From: Pseudobdellovibrionaceae bacterium
GTDB taxonomy: Bacteria > Bdellovibrionota > Bdellovibrionia > Bdellovibrionales > UBA1609
NCBI GenBank assembly: GCA_947444305.1
Contig: CANEZP010000001.1
Location: 330,151 to 394,150, forward strand
Direction: 5' to 3'
DNA: 64,000 nt
The notes below the pieces were generated by a model that saw only the letters and a list, made by a program, of their open reading frames with translations, searched no databases and was not told the origin of the DNA. Positions 34,945 through 42,361 of this stretch are shown in pieces. The translations under genes were made by a program, and so were the position numbers. Numbering within the stretch: the stretch's first letter is position 1; each line of letters starts with the position of its first letter.

Positions 34945-36738
34945 ATGAAACTATCGGACTACGTCGCCCAATTTCTTGTGGAGCAAAAGGTAAAGCATGT
35001 TTTTGCGGTTGCCGGCGGAGCGTGCCTTCATCTGATTGACTCCATCGCCGAGACCGAAGGAATCGAATATATCTGTCCGCACCACGAACAAGCGGGTGCG
35101 ATGGCGGCGGAGGCCTACGCGAGAATTTCAAACAATCTCGGCGTTGCAATCGCCACGAGTGGACCGGGGGCGACCAATCTTATCACCGGCATTTGTTGTG
35201 CCTATTATGATTCTATTCCGGTTCTATACATCTCCGGACAGGTTTCAACGTTTAGGTTCCGCGGGACAACCGGTGTAAGGCAATTAGGATTTCAAGAAAC
35301 CGATATCGTGGAGATGTGCAAATCCATAACGAAGTACGCGGTCCTGGTAAGCGATCCTAAGAGAATTCGATATGAATTAGAGAAGGCGGTTCACCTTGCC
35401 AAAACGGGGCGTCCCGGGCCGGTGTTGGTTGATATACCGGATAATTTGCAGCGCGAAGATATCGATCCCGATAAGCTTGAAGCATTTAAACCTGAGATCA
35501 AAGACCGAAACAAATCTTTGCCAATACTGAAAGAGCAGGTAGCTCGAACGATCGAACTGCTCAAGGCGGCTTCGCGCCCGGTGGTTGTTTATGGCCTTGG
35601 AATCCGCTTGGCCAATGCCGTGCATTTGGCCGCAGAGCTCCTTAATGAAATCAATCTCCCGGTTACCCCAACCTGGGGCGCGGTCGATATGCTTGGCGCC
35701 CATCCAAAAAACTTCGTAGGCACCTTCGGAATTCATGGAACTCGGTATGGAAATTTCGCGATTCAAAACGCCGATTTGGTGATCAGTATCGGTTCCAGGT
35801 TAGACACGCACGAGACGGGTTCGCCGCTATCGACGTTCGCACGTGAAGCAAAAAAAGTCGTGGTCGATATCGATCCCGCCGAATTAGGAAAATTCGAGGT
35901 TTTCGGCATGCCGACGGATTTGTTAATCGAAGCCGACGCCAATGATTTCCTATCCCTTCTCGTCGCCGGAATTAAAAAAGAAACCTTCGGTGACTACAAG
36001 GATTGGTGGCTCAAAATACGTAGCTGGCAGGACAAGTTCAGTATTTGTCCGCCCCAGCTTTTTACGAAAAAAATGTTAGACCCCTACGTATTTATGAAAC
36101 GGATGTCACAGCTGGCCGGTGATACGGAAACGATCGTCATCGACACCGGGTGTGCAGTTGCCTGGTTTATGCAAGCGTTCGAACCGAAGCCTGGTCAGCG
36201 AATATTCAGTGATCTAAATAACACGGCTATGGGTTACGCTTTACCCGCCGCGATCGGCGCTTATTTTGCGAGCGGGAAACCTGTGACCTGTATCATCGGT
36301 GACGGTGGCCTAATGATGAACGTCCAAGAGCTTTCTACGATCGCAAAACATAATATTCCGATAAAGATATTCGTCGTTAACAATCACGGCTACAGCATGA
36401 TTCAGCAAACTCAAGAGCAGTGGCTAGGTGGAAGATTGCACGCATCATCCGACCAAGGCGGGCTTGCTTTCCCGAATTTTGTTGAGCTGGCCGAAGCGCA
36501 CGGAATCAAAGGTTTGAGAATCTCAACGAACGCTGAAATTGACGAAAACTTCAAAACCGTCTTCGCTCTGAACGCGCCGGTTCTTATCGATGTAGATATC
36601 GAGTCGACCGAGCGGGTGATTCCGCAATGTAAGTATGGTCGACCGATCGAAGATTCCGAGCCCTTGATAAAGCGTGCGGACTTCTTCGAAGCGATGATCG
36701 TGAAAGCTATGGACGCTTCCAGCGATGGACCGGCCTAA
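34945..36738 (+). CDS. Acetolactate-synthase-like ThDP enzyme (first copy)
   Basis: A 597-residue three-domain ThDP enzyme. Catalytic Glu in CPHHEQAGAMAAEAYA (about residue 51), central domain (about 190-330), and the ThDP motif GDGGLMMN followed by VNNHGYSM. It resembles IlvB-type synthases, but the locus has no branched-chain amino-acid genes or IlvN subunit. Known relatives in O-antigen clusters include YerE, which adds a two-carbon unit from pyruvate to a CDP-keto-dideoxy sugar to form yersiniose. A carboligase on a keto sugar is therefore plausible but unproven. It is paralogous to the protein at 47432 (shared blocks HHEQ.. and LAK.GRPGPV). Confidence 0.88.
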   Translation: MKLSDYVAQFLVEQKVKHVFAVAGGACLHLIDSIAETEGIEYICPHHEQAGAMAAEAYARISNNLGVAIATSGPGATNLITGICCAYYDSIPVLYISGQVSTFRFRGTTGVRQLGFQETDIVEMCKSITKYAVLVSDPKRIRYELEKAVHLAKTGRPGPVLVDIPDNLQREDIDPDKLEAFKPEIKDRNKSLPILKEQVARTIELLKAASRPVVVYGLGIRLANAVHLAAELLNEINLPVTPTWGAVDMLGAHPKNFVGTFGIHGTRYGNFAIQNADLVISIGSRLDTHETGSPLSTFAREAKKVVVDIDPAELGKFEVFGMPTDLLIEADANDFLSLLVAGIKKETFGDYKDWWLKIRSWQDKFSICPPQLFTKKMLDPYVFMKRMSQLAGDTETIVIDTGCAVAWFMQAFEPKPGQRIFSDLNNTAMGYALPAAIGAYFASGKPVTCIIGDGGLMMNVQELSTIAKHNIPIKIFVVNNHGYSMIQQTQEQWLGGRLHASSDQGGLAFPNFVELAEAHGIKGLRISTNAEIDENFKTVFALNAPVLIDVDIESTERVIPQCKYGRPIEDSEPLIKRADFFEAMIVKAMDASSDGPA

Positions 36739-37827
36739 ATGCGGGCCGCGGTACTCGTTAAAACAGAGGGTCACGTTGAATTGATGGATGTGTCTTGCCC
36801 GCCGCTGGCCGAGGGCCAGGTGCTTGTGCAAGTTGCTTACACGGGAGTCTGCCAAAGTCAGCTTATGGAGATTATCGGTGCCCGGGGTGAAGATCGGTGG
36901 TTGCCGCATCTTCTCGGGCACGAAGCGACCGGAAAGGTTGTTGAGACGGGTCCCGGGGTCACGAAGGTAAAGGCCGGCGATTCCGTCATTCTGGGCTGGA
37001 TACGGGGGAGCGGGAAAGAGGCAGCCGGTGCGATTTACCAAGTCGCGAGCGCGAACGGCAAGATTCCGGCGGGTGCTAAAATAAATAGCGGCGGGGTAAC
37101 CACTTTTAGTGAATACACCGTCGTTTCCGAAAACAGATGCACTTCTCTTCCCCACGGTATTCCGCTGGACGTTGGTGTGCTGTTTGGCTGTGCGCTTCCC
37201 ACGGGCGCCGGAATTGTCCTCAATGAGATAAAGCCGAACGCCGGGAATTCCATCGCGGTGATTGGTTTGGGCGGCGTAGGCCTAAGCGCCTTGCTCATGG
37301 CAAAAGCCTTGGGGTGCTCACCGGTTGTCGCATTTGATGTTGAGCCCTCAAAGCTGGAGCTAGCGAAGAGCCTCGGTGCGGACTTCACTTTTTTATTGCC
37401 TGAGAAATTAACAAAAGACCTCGAACATAAACTCAATCAAGAAATAAATGAAAAACTCGGTCTCGCATCCGGATTTGATTACGTGGTGGAAGCCTCGGGT
37501 CAGGTACGTTGCATTGAGTTCGGCTTTTCGATCGTTCGGCCAAAAGGTGGGTTATGCATCTTTGCATCTCATCCTGAAGCTGGATTGAAAATTGAGCTAG
37601 ATCCGTACGCGATGATTCAAGGCCGTAGAATTCAAGGTAGCTGGGGCGGTGCGAGTAATCCCGACCGGGATGTCCCGATCATGAGCAAGATGTATCTTGA
37701 GGGTAAGCTTCCCTTGGAGAAATTATTGAGTCGCACTTACCGGTTGGAAGAAATCAACCAGGCGCTGGAAGATTTAAAGAGCAGAAAAATTAGCAGAGCC
37801 ATTGTCCAATGCTGTGAGGTTTCTTAG
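36739..37827 (+). CDS. Medium-chain (zinc-type) alcohol dehydrogenase
   Basis: A 362-residue MDR protein. GHEATGKVVETGPGVTKVKAGD is the catalytic zinc region and GLGGVGLSALLMAKALG binds NAD(P). The catalytic Cys lies in GVCQSQLMEI. The four-Cys structural zinc loop is not evident. The start follows the upstream stop directly (TAAATG). It likely oxidises or reduces an alcohol on the product of the ThDP enzyme upstream; the exact substrate is unknown. Confidence 0.87.
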   Translation: MRAAVLVKTEGHVELMDVSCPPLAEGQVLVQVAYTGVCQSQLMEIIGARGEDRWLPHLLGHEATGKVVETGPGVTKVKAGDSVILGWIRGSGKEAAGAIYQVASANGKIPAGAKINSGGVTTFSEYTVVSENRCTSLPHGIPLDVGVLFGCALPTGAGIVLNEIKPNAGNSIAVIGLGGVGLSALLMAKALGCSPVVAFDVEPSKLELAKSLGADFTFLLPEKLTKDLEHKLNQEINEKLGLASGFDYVVEASGQVRCIEFGFSIVRPKGGLCIFASHPEAGLKIELDPYAMIQGRRIQGSWGGASNPDRDVPIMSKMYLEGKLPLEKLLSRTYRLEEINQALEDLKSRKISRAIVQCCEVS

Positions 37828-38451
37828 ATGGCAAATATTTTTGAACGTGATCCCGGGCGACGTAACACGTTTATGAACGGCGACACGCCGGGCGAGTATC
37901 TTTTAGAGTATTCGCGCAGAATCGCGAAACTCGCCGAAATGATCGACGGATCTGCATTTAATGAGTTCGTGAACTTGTTATCCGAAGTTGCCGAAAGAAA
38001 AGGCTCCATCTTTGTCGCGGGCAACGGAGGCTCTGCCGCAATCGGTGATCATCTATGCTGTGACTTTGCGAAAGGTACTTATCATCCAAAACATCCTCCC
38101 TTGCGTCCGCATTCGCTCTCCGCAAACGTTGCGGTATATTCCGCGTTCGCTAATGATTTTGGATTTGAAAATGCTTTCTCTGCTTCGTTAGATGTGTATG
38201 GCGAGCCGAAGGATATCCTTATCGCCATCTCGTCTTCAGGTGCTAGCCCGAATATCATCGAGGCGATTAACAAAGCTCAGGAAATCGGCATGAAGGTCGT
38301 AGGAATGACGGGATTCGAAGGCGGTAAAGTTCGCGAGCTGGCGAACATCTCGTTACACGTGCCGATAAATAATTACGGATTAGTTGAGGACAGTCATCAG
38401 ATGATCATGCATTGTGCAGCGCAGTTCATTTCAATCAAGAGAACGAAGTGA
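37828..38451 (+). CDS. SIS-domain phosphosugar isomerase, GmhA-like
   Basis: A 207-residue sugar isomerase fold. GNGGSAAIGDHLCCDFAKG, ISSSGASPNIIEAI and the C-terminal VEDSHQMIMHCAAQFI match the sedoheptulose-7-phosphate isomerase (GmhA/DiaA) pattern. GmhA converts sedoheptulose-7-phosphate to D-glycero-D-manno-heptose-7-phosphate, the first step to NDP-heptoses. Together with the reversed HldE-like enzyme at 26970 it suggests an activated heptose-like sugar. It immediately follows the dehydrogenase stop. Confidence 0.85.
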   Translation: MANIFERDPGRRNTFMNGDTPGEYLLEYSRRIAKLAEMIDGSAFNEFVNLLSEVAERKGSIFVAGNGGSAAIGDHLCCDFAKGTYHPKHPPLRPHSLSANVAVYSAFANDFGFENAFSASLDVYGEPKDILIAISSSGASPNIIEAINKAQEIGMKVVGMTGFEGGKVRELANISLHVPINNYGLVEDSHQMIMHCAAQFISIKRTK

Positions 38452-38460
38452 CGAATAGAC

Positions 38461-38946
38461 ATGAATAGCTTGATTGTAGGCGCGGCGATTTTCATTATGA
38501 TTGTATGCGCACATCTAGTGAGTTGGCGTCTAATCAATTTTAAAAGCCCGGCCAAAGGATTGATCATTATCTTGGCTGGGGTAATGACCCTCTCGTTATT
38601 TTTGCTCTTACGTGAACCTTTAATCACCGTAGCCTACATCAATCTTATCTTCGTCTCTCTTACCTTAGCTTATTTATTAACGATGCCGGCGATTGAATCG
38701 GATAGCCCATCCAGCGTGATATTGTTACACATTGAACGATGTGGCGAGAAAGGCTGTACCATCGACGACTTGCAGGCGATTGTCACCGACGATAGATTTG
38801 TCGGCGAACGAATTCGTGGGATGGTTAAACAGGGACTGATCCGGAAGAGTGGCACCGACTATGCTATCACGGACTCCGGCCGTCATTTCTTACGTTTCTT
38901 TGTTTTCTATCACATTGCCGCAGGCCGCGCGCACGTGGGTGGGTGA
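38461..38946 (+). CDS. Small membrane protein with C-terminal winged-helix-like domain (A)
   Basis: A 161-residue protein of no recognised family. Three hydrophobic helices (about 4-18, 30-49, 54-75) are followed by a soluble domain (about 80-150) whose pattern (TIDDLQAIVTDD, ERIRGMVKQGLIRKSGTDYAIT) looks like a winged helix: helix-turn-helix then a two-strand wing. The next gene encodes a protein of the same size and build, and a DPM1-like glycosyltransferase follows, so the three may form one membrane unit. The role is unknown; a DNA-binding function is not implied, since the fold also serves in protein contacts. Confidence 0.65.
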   Translation: MNSLIVGAAIFIMIVCAHLVSWRLINFKSPAKGLIIILAGVMTLSLFLLLREPLITVAYINLIFVSLTLAYLLTMPAIESDSPSSVILLHIERCGEKGCTIDDLQAIVTDDRFVGERIRGMVKQGLIRKSGTDYAITDSGRHFLRFFVFYHIAAGRAHVGG

Positions 38947-39431
38947 TGTTACTTATATTCTCGTCGCCGCTTATCGGTTTACTCATCAATATTTTAGTGA
39001 ACTTTTCGGTGCTAAGGTTAAGTAAAGGTACCGGCGTGGTTTCATCTTTAGGATACAGTACGGCGGCCGGGCTTTTGGTCGTGCTAGCGATGCCGATCTA
39101 CACGCAGGAATTCGAGCATCTGCCGCCAAATTCGGTTATATATCTGGCGCTTTCTTACTGCTTTTTTCATTTTGTGCACATTCCGGTCGCGTCGGTTCGG
39201 ATTCGTGTCCTTCTCGAATTGGCGAAACGCACGAAGGTATCCGAAGCCGAGCTTCTACGAACATATGGCGCTTCCCACATTCTTGAGTTTCGGTTAAAGC
39301 GTCTTACCGACACCGGTCAAATTGCAGAAACAAGCGGTGCCTTCACTACAAAAGTGAAGAGGATTTATTACGTCGCCGCCGTATTAGCGACACTAAAGCG
39401 ATTCGTTAACCGAGGAGAAGTTCAGCTGTGA
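38946..39431 (+). CDS. Small membrane protein with C-terminal winged-helix-like domain (B)
   Basis: A 161-residue protein resembling its upstream neighbour in layout: hydrophobic helices at about 4-20, 30-52 and 62-82, then a helix-turn-helix-like segment (TKVSEAELLRTYGASHILEFRLKRL) and a wing-like TGQIAETSGAFTTKVK, with a short amphipathic tail. The ATG overlaps the upstream TGA by one base; a GTG one codon earlier is also in frame. The stop overlaps the following glycosyltransferase by four bases (GTGA). The two membrane proteins may form a heterodimer with or for that enzyme (inference). Confidence 0.65.
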   Translation: MLLIFSSPLIGLLINILVNFSVLRLSKGTGVVSSLGYSTAAGLLVVLAMPIYTQEFEHLPPNSVIYLALSYCFFHFVHIPVASVRIRVLLELAKRTKVSEAELLRTYGASHILEFRLKRLTDTGQIAETSGAFTTKVKRIYYVAAVLATLKRFVNRGEVQL

Positions 39432-40150
39432 TTACGGTCTTTGTTCCTTCGCTTAACGAAGAGCATAACATCAGGGATACGGTCAAATCTGTGTACACGG
39501 CCGCGCATGGCGCTAATCTCCCCGTAGAGATCATTGTTGTAAATGACGGAAGTACGGACCGAACGAGGGAGGTTGTCGAATCAATCATGGCTTCGCATTC
39601 CGAAGTACGACTGATCAACAACGAGATTAATCTAGGTATGGGCGAAAGCTTGAGGAAAGCGTTGGCGGACGCCAGGTATGAGAAGTTTCTCATCGTTCCC
39701 GGTGATAATGATATGGCCCCGGAGCTTATCCAAGCGCTCTTCATGGCCGCTCCGCGCGCGGACATGGTCATAGCCTACTTCATAAATCGCGAAGTTCGTG
39801 GGGTCAGAAGAAATGTGATCTCCGTCATATTCGCTTCCATTTATATGATTACTTTTGGAATTTTTGTTCAATATATTAACGGACCGTGTGTGTATCCCAC
39901 GGCGAAACTCCGCGCCCTTGATCTAAAAGCAAATAGATTTAGTATCGTTGTTGAAGCCACCGTAAAACTATTGAAAATGGGCTCCACCTACACCGAAGTG
40001 GCGGGTTACATGCAAAAAGGTCTTGCGGGAAGCACGTCGCTCTCCGGCCGCAATCTCGTCGAGGTTTTACGGTCTTACATCCGCCTCGTGTACGAAATTA
40101 GATTTATCGGCCGTAATAAATTTAATCACAGGCCGACGCGGGTAAAGTAA
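39428..40150 (+). CDS. DPM1-like family 2 glycosyltransferase
   Basis: A 240-residue GT-A enzyme. FVPSLNEEHNIRDTVKSV, IIVVNDGSTDRTREV and VPGDNDMA (DxD-type metal site) are typical of polyprenyl-phosphate sugar synthases. One hydrophobic stretch (about 140-160) is present, but not the C-terminal pair of helices of GtrB types. The membrane proteins immediately upstream could supply membrane anchoring. Likely product: a polyprenyl-phosphate sugar usable by the GT87-type enzyme at 25606. GTG start overlapping the upstream stop. Confidence 0.85.
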   Translation: MITVFVPSLNEEHNIRDTVKSVYTAAHGANLPVEIIVVNDGSTDRTREVVESIMASHSEVRLINNEINLGMGESLRKALADARYEKFLIVPGDNDMAPELIQALFMAAPRADMVIAYFINREVRGVRRNVISVIFASIYMITFGIFVQYINGPCVYPTAKLRALDLKANRFSIVVEATVKLLKMGSTYTEVAGYMQKGLAGSTSLSGRNLVEVLRSYIRLVYEIRFIGRNKFNHRPTRVK

Positions 40151-40173
40151 GAGACCGGCGCTCATTTAATCCT

Positions 40174-40259
40174 TCCTTGATCAGGGCCGGGTCTTCTACG
40201 ACGGTCCTCCAGTGGACGGAAGTCAGCGCTACGTTGATCTTTTTCATTCCACGCAATAG
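40174..40259 (+). pseudogene. Remnant of the 3' end of a second wzt
   Basis: Read from 40176 this gives LDQGRVFYDGPPVDGSQRY and then DLFHSTQ before a stop at 40257. It aligns codon for codon with the end of wzt (25507-25593). Over the first 38 bases only about three positions differ; after that the two diverge, mostly at third positions. No start or upstream ATPase sequence remains. It is therefore the tail of a different wzt allele, left in the intergenic space just after the cassette. Confidence 0.85.
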
Positions 40260-40272
40260 CAGTAGGCGTACT

Positions 40273-41352
40273 TTACCGAATTAAATTCCATCGCAGTGTT
40301 TTTTCAGTCGCTTGTTCTAGAGAAGTCCAAGCTTCCAGACCAAGCTCGCGGGCGGCCGATGTGGACGGCACATAGCGTGAAGGTTTATGTTCAGGATCGG
40401 CCTTCATCGCAACGGAAACGGGATTATCGAGACTCCTTCGCGACGGCATGACTTTCAGCCCTGTTTGATGAATTACCTGCGCCAGTTGTGCAATTGAATA
40501 ATCGATTTCTGAGCCTACATTGTATGCTCTGCCTTGCTCGCCCTTTGTAAGGAGAACCATCAGCCAGATAACCAAATCGGCCGCGTACATATAAGAGCGT
40601 ACAACCGTGCCGTCGCCTTGAATACGAATTGGTTCATCGCGAAGTACGTTCAACAAGAAATTTCCCGCCGCGAAATGGGTGTCCATTGGCAAGTAAGCAC
40701 CGATAAATGCAAAGCACCGTGGTACCGACAAATGGAAAGGGCGCGTCCGTGCTTCGCTAGCGCAAAGGAACTCGGCCGCCCGCTTAGCCTCACCATAGGC
40801 GGATTTTGGGTGAAGTGGGTCTGGCGCGCCGGGATAATTTTCCGGCACGCGGGGTAAACTCGAAGGCTGTTGTCCGTACACGCCGCCGGAACTAATGAAT
40901 TGGAAGTTTTGGCACTGAGCCGATTTGGCGATATCTAAGACGTTTTTCGTGCCGGCAACGATGCTATCAAACATTTCATTTGGCCGGTTTTCATTTAGGT
41001 CAGCGCTCGCAGCCGCAGCTCCATGGATGATCGTAGAGTATTTTTCGGAGGTCTTAAAATCTCGTATATCGCCTTGGATCATCTTAACTTTGGAATCGAG
41101 CCAAGGACATGATTTGCGGGCTCGGTCAGAGTTTCGGGTTACGAGAGTCAGATTATTCCCATTAGGCCAACGCTCCTCGGCCGCGAGCAGCGCTTGGGTG
41201 AGCCATTTTCCGAAGAAGCCAGTGCCGCCGGTGAGCAATATGGCTTGATTTCGGAAGGTCTGGTGTAATCCGAACTGCTCCCACTTCTCCAAAATGAATT
41301 TCTTATCTTCGGGCAAAATGGGTGCGTTAGGATCCGGTTTGAAGTCAGGCAT
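40273..41352 (-). CDS. NAD-dependent nucleotide-sugar epimerase/dehydratase
   Basis: A 359-residue extended SDR. After about 35 N-terminal residues comes LLTGGTGFFGKWL (cofactor loop), then FISSGGVYG and SAYGEAKRAAE (Tyr-x-x-x-Lys intact), and RSYMYAADLVIWL. The layout fits RmlB/GalE-type enzymes. It is a single minus-strand gene between the wzt remnant and the aldolase gene and has its own promoter. The substrate is unknown. Confidence 0.85.
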   Translation of the reverse strand: MPDFKPDPNAPILPEDKKFILEKWEQFGLHQTFRNQAILLTGGTGFFGKWLTQALLAAEERWPNGNNLTLVTRNSDRARKSCPWLDSKVKMIQGDIRDFKTSEKYSTIIHGAAAASADLNENRPNEMFDSIVAGTKNVLDIAKSAQCQNFQFISSGGVYGQQPSSLPRVPENYPGAPDPLHPKSAYGEAKRAAEFLCASEARTRPFHLSVPRCFAFIGAYLPMDTHFAAGNFLLNVLRDEPIRIQGDGTVVRSYMYAADLVIWLMVLLTKGEQGRAYNVGSEIDYSIAQLAQVIHQTGLKVMPSRRSLDNPVSVAMKADPEHKPSRYVPSTSAARELGLEAWTSLEQATEKTLRWNLIR

Positions 41353-41358
41353 GCGGCA

Positions 41359-41387
41359 AAGCTAGATTTTAACGCCAGGTGGGTCAA
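41359..41387 (-). promoter_or_regulatory. Putative leaderless promoter of the epimerase gene
   Basis: TTGACC (41387-41382), 17-base spacer, TAGCTT (41364-41359), then 6 bases to the ATG at 41352. The geometry is the same as at rfbC, with predicted +1 on the start codon and no ribosome-binding site. Confidence 0.45.
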
Positions 41388-41433
41388 ACCTTTAGGGCAT
41401 CAAGTCACGCCCCCACGGGAGATTCGGTTTCGA

Positions 41434-41463
41434 TTGACTCAAAGCGATTGGCCTCCGTATGAT
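41434..41463 (+). promoter_or_regulatory. Sigma70-type promoter of the aldolase gene
   Basis: TTGACT (41434-41439), 18-base spacer, TATGAT (41458-41463). Both boxes match consensus at five of six positions. The leader is about 33 bases and ends in a strong GAGGAG ribosome-binding site (41489-41494), 8 bases before the ATG. It is a conventional, led transcript, unlike the leaderless type seen at other operon heads. Confidence 0.7.
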
Positions 41464-41502
41464 CTGTCACTATTTTATATTAAAAATTGAGGAGTTTCGG
41501 CG

Positions 41503-42345
41503 ATGAATCAGATGGAACGGAAGATGGTCGATTGTCTTAAGGACTTGCGCGACAACCATTCGGTGATTGGCGTAAAGATGGAGTTCGAAGCCGAAGGAAC
41601 TCGTATTGAAGAAGCTATGCGGTTGAAAGAAGTCAGCATGGCCGCTGGCTTGACCCTAACGACGAAAGTCGGCGGCTGCGAAGCCGTAAAAGATATGTTC
41701 GACGCCGGTGCGCTTGGTACTCGCTACCTTGTTGGACCTATGGTCGAATCCGCTTATGCACTGAAAAAATTTATTCAGGCGACTCGCATCGCTTTTCCCC
41801 ATGATTTGCATAGCGAGATGGATTTTTACATTAATCTCGAAACAATCACCGCGATTAAAAACTTTGATGAGATGTTAGAAACTCCAGAAGCTAAAGAGCT
41901 CGACGGAATCGTGCTCGGACGTGTCGACTTGACGGGTTCGATGAATCTGAACCGTGACTCGGTAAACTCAAAAGAGGTTTTAGACATTTGTTTGAGCATG
42001 GCGGCCAAGGCTAAAGCTAAAGGCAAAAAAGTAATTGTCGGTGGCGCTGTCTCCGTTCATTCGATGCCTTTTTTCCAAGCTTTCCCTAAAGATCACCTTG
42101 ATAAATTTGAAACCCGAAAAATAGTATTCGGTTGTCCGGGTGCTCTTCAGAACAAAGAAGCCGCTTTTCTAAAAGCTGTGGAATTTGAATTGATGTGGCT
42201 CAAAAATAAGAAGAATTTTTACGGCGCGATTTATTCCGAGGATGACAACCGGCTAAAAATGATGGAAGAGCGTTACCGCGGTTCAATCGACAAAAATTCA
42301 AATGGATCTGGCGGAAATTCGAACGCAAATCTTCGCGGCGATTAA
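41503..42345 (+). CDS. HpcH/HpaI-like aldolase
   Basis: A 280-residue protein of the HpcH/HpaI aldolase/citrate-lyase type, class II metal-dependent aldolases that form or break bonds between a pyruvate-like unit and an aldehyde. VGVKMEFEAEGT-type N-terminus, TTKVGGCEAVKDMFDAG, VGPMVESAYALKKF, YINLETI and LGRVDLTGSM are visible; Glu and Asp residues in these blocks are the likely metal ligands. The tail (last 20 residues) is Asn/Gly/Ser-rich and disordered. In this locus it may build a higher-carbon keto sugar (inference). Confidence 0.8.
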   Translation: MNQMERKMVDCLKDLRDNHSVIGVKMEFEAEGTRIEEAMRLKEVSMAAGLTLTTKVGGCEAVKDMFDAGALGTRYLVGPMVESAYALKKFIQATRIAFPHDLHSEMDFYINLETITAIKNFDEMLETPEAKELDGIVLGRVDLTGSMNLNRDSVNSKEVLDICLSMAAKAKAKGKKVIVGGAVSVHSMPFFQAFPKDHLDKFETRKIVFGCPGALQNKEAAFLKAVEFELMWLKNKKNFYGAIYSEDDNRLKMMEERYRGSIDKNSNGSGGNSNANLRGD

Positions 42346-42361
42346 ATCCGTCGCTTGATCG

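Noticed and set aside
34945-36738. Housekeeping acetolactate synthase (ilvB)
   Set aside because: No regulatory subunit or branched-chain pathway gene is nearby, and a second divergent copy occurs at 47432, also among glycan genes.
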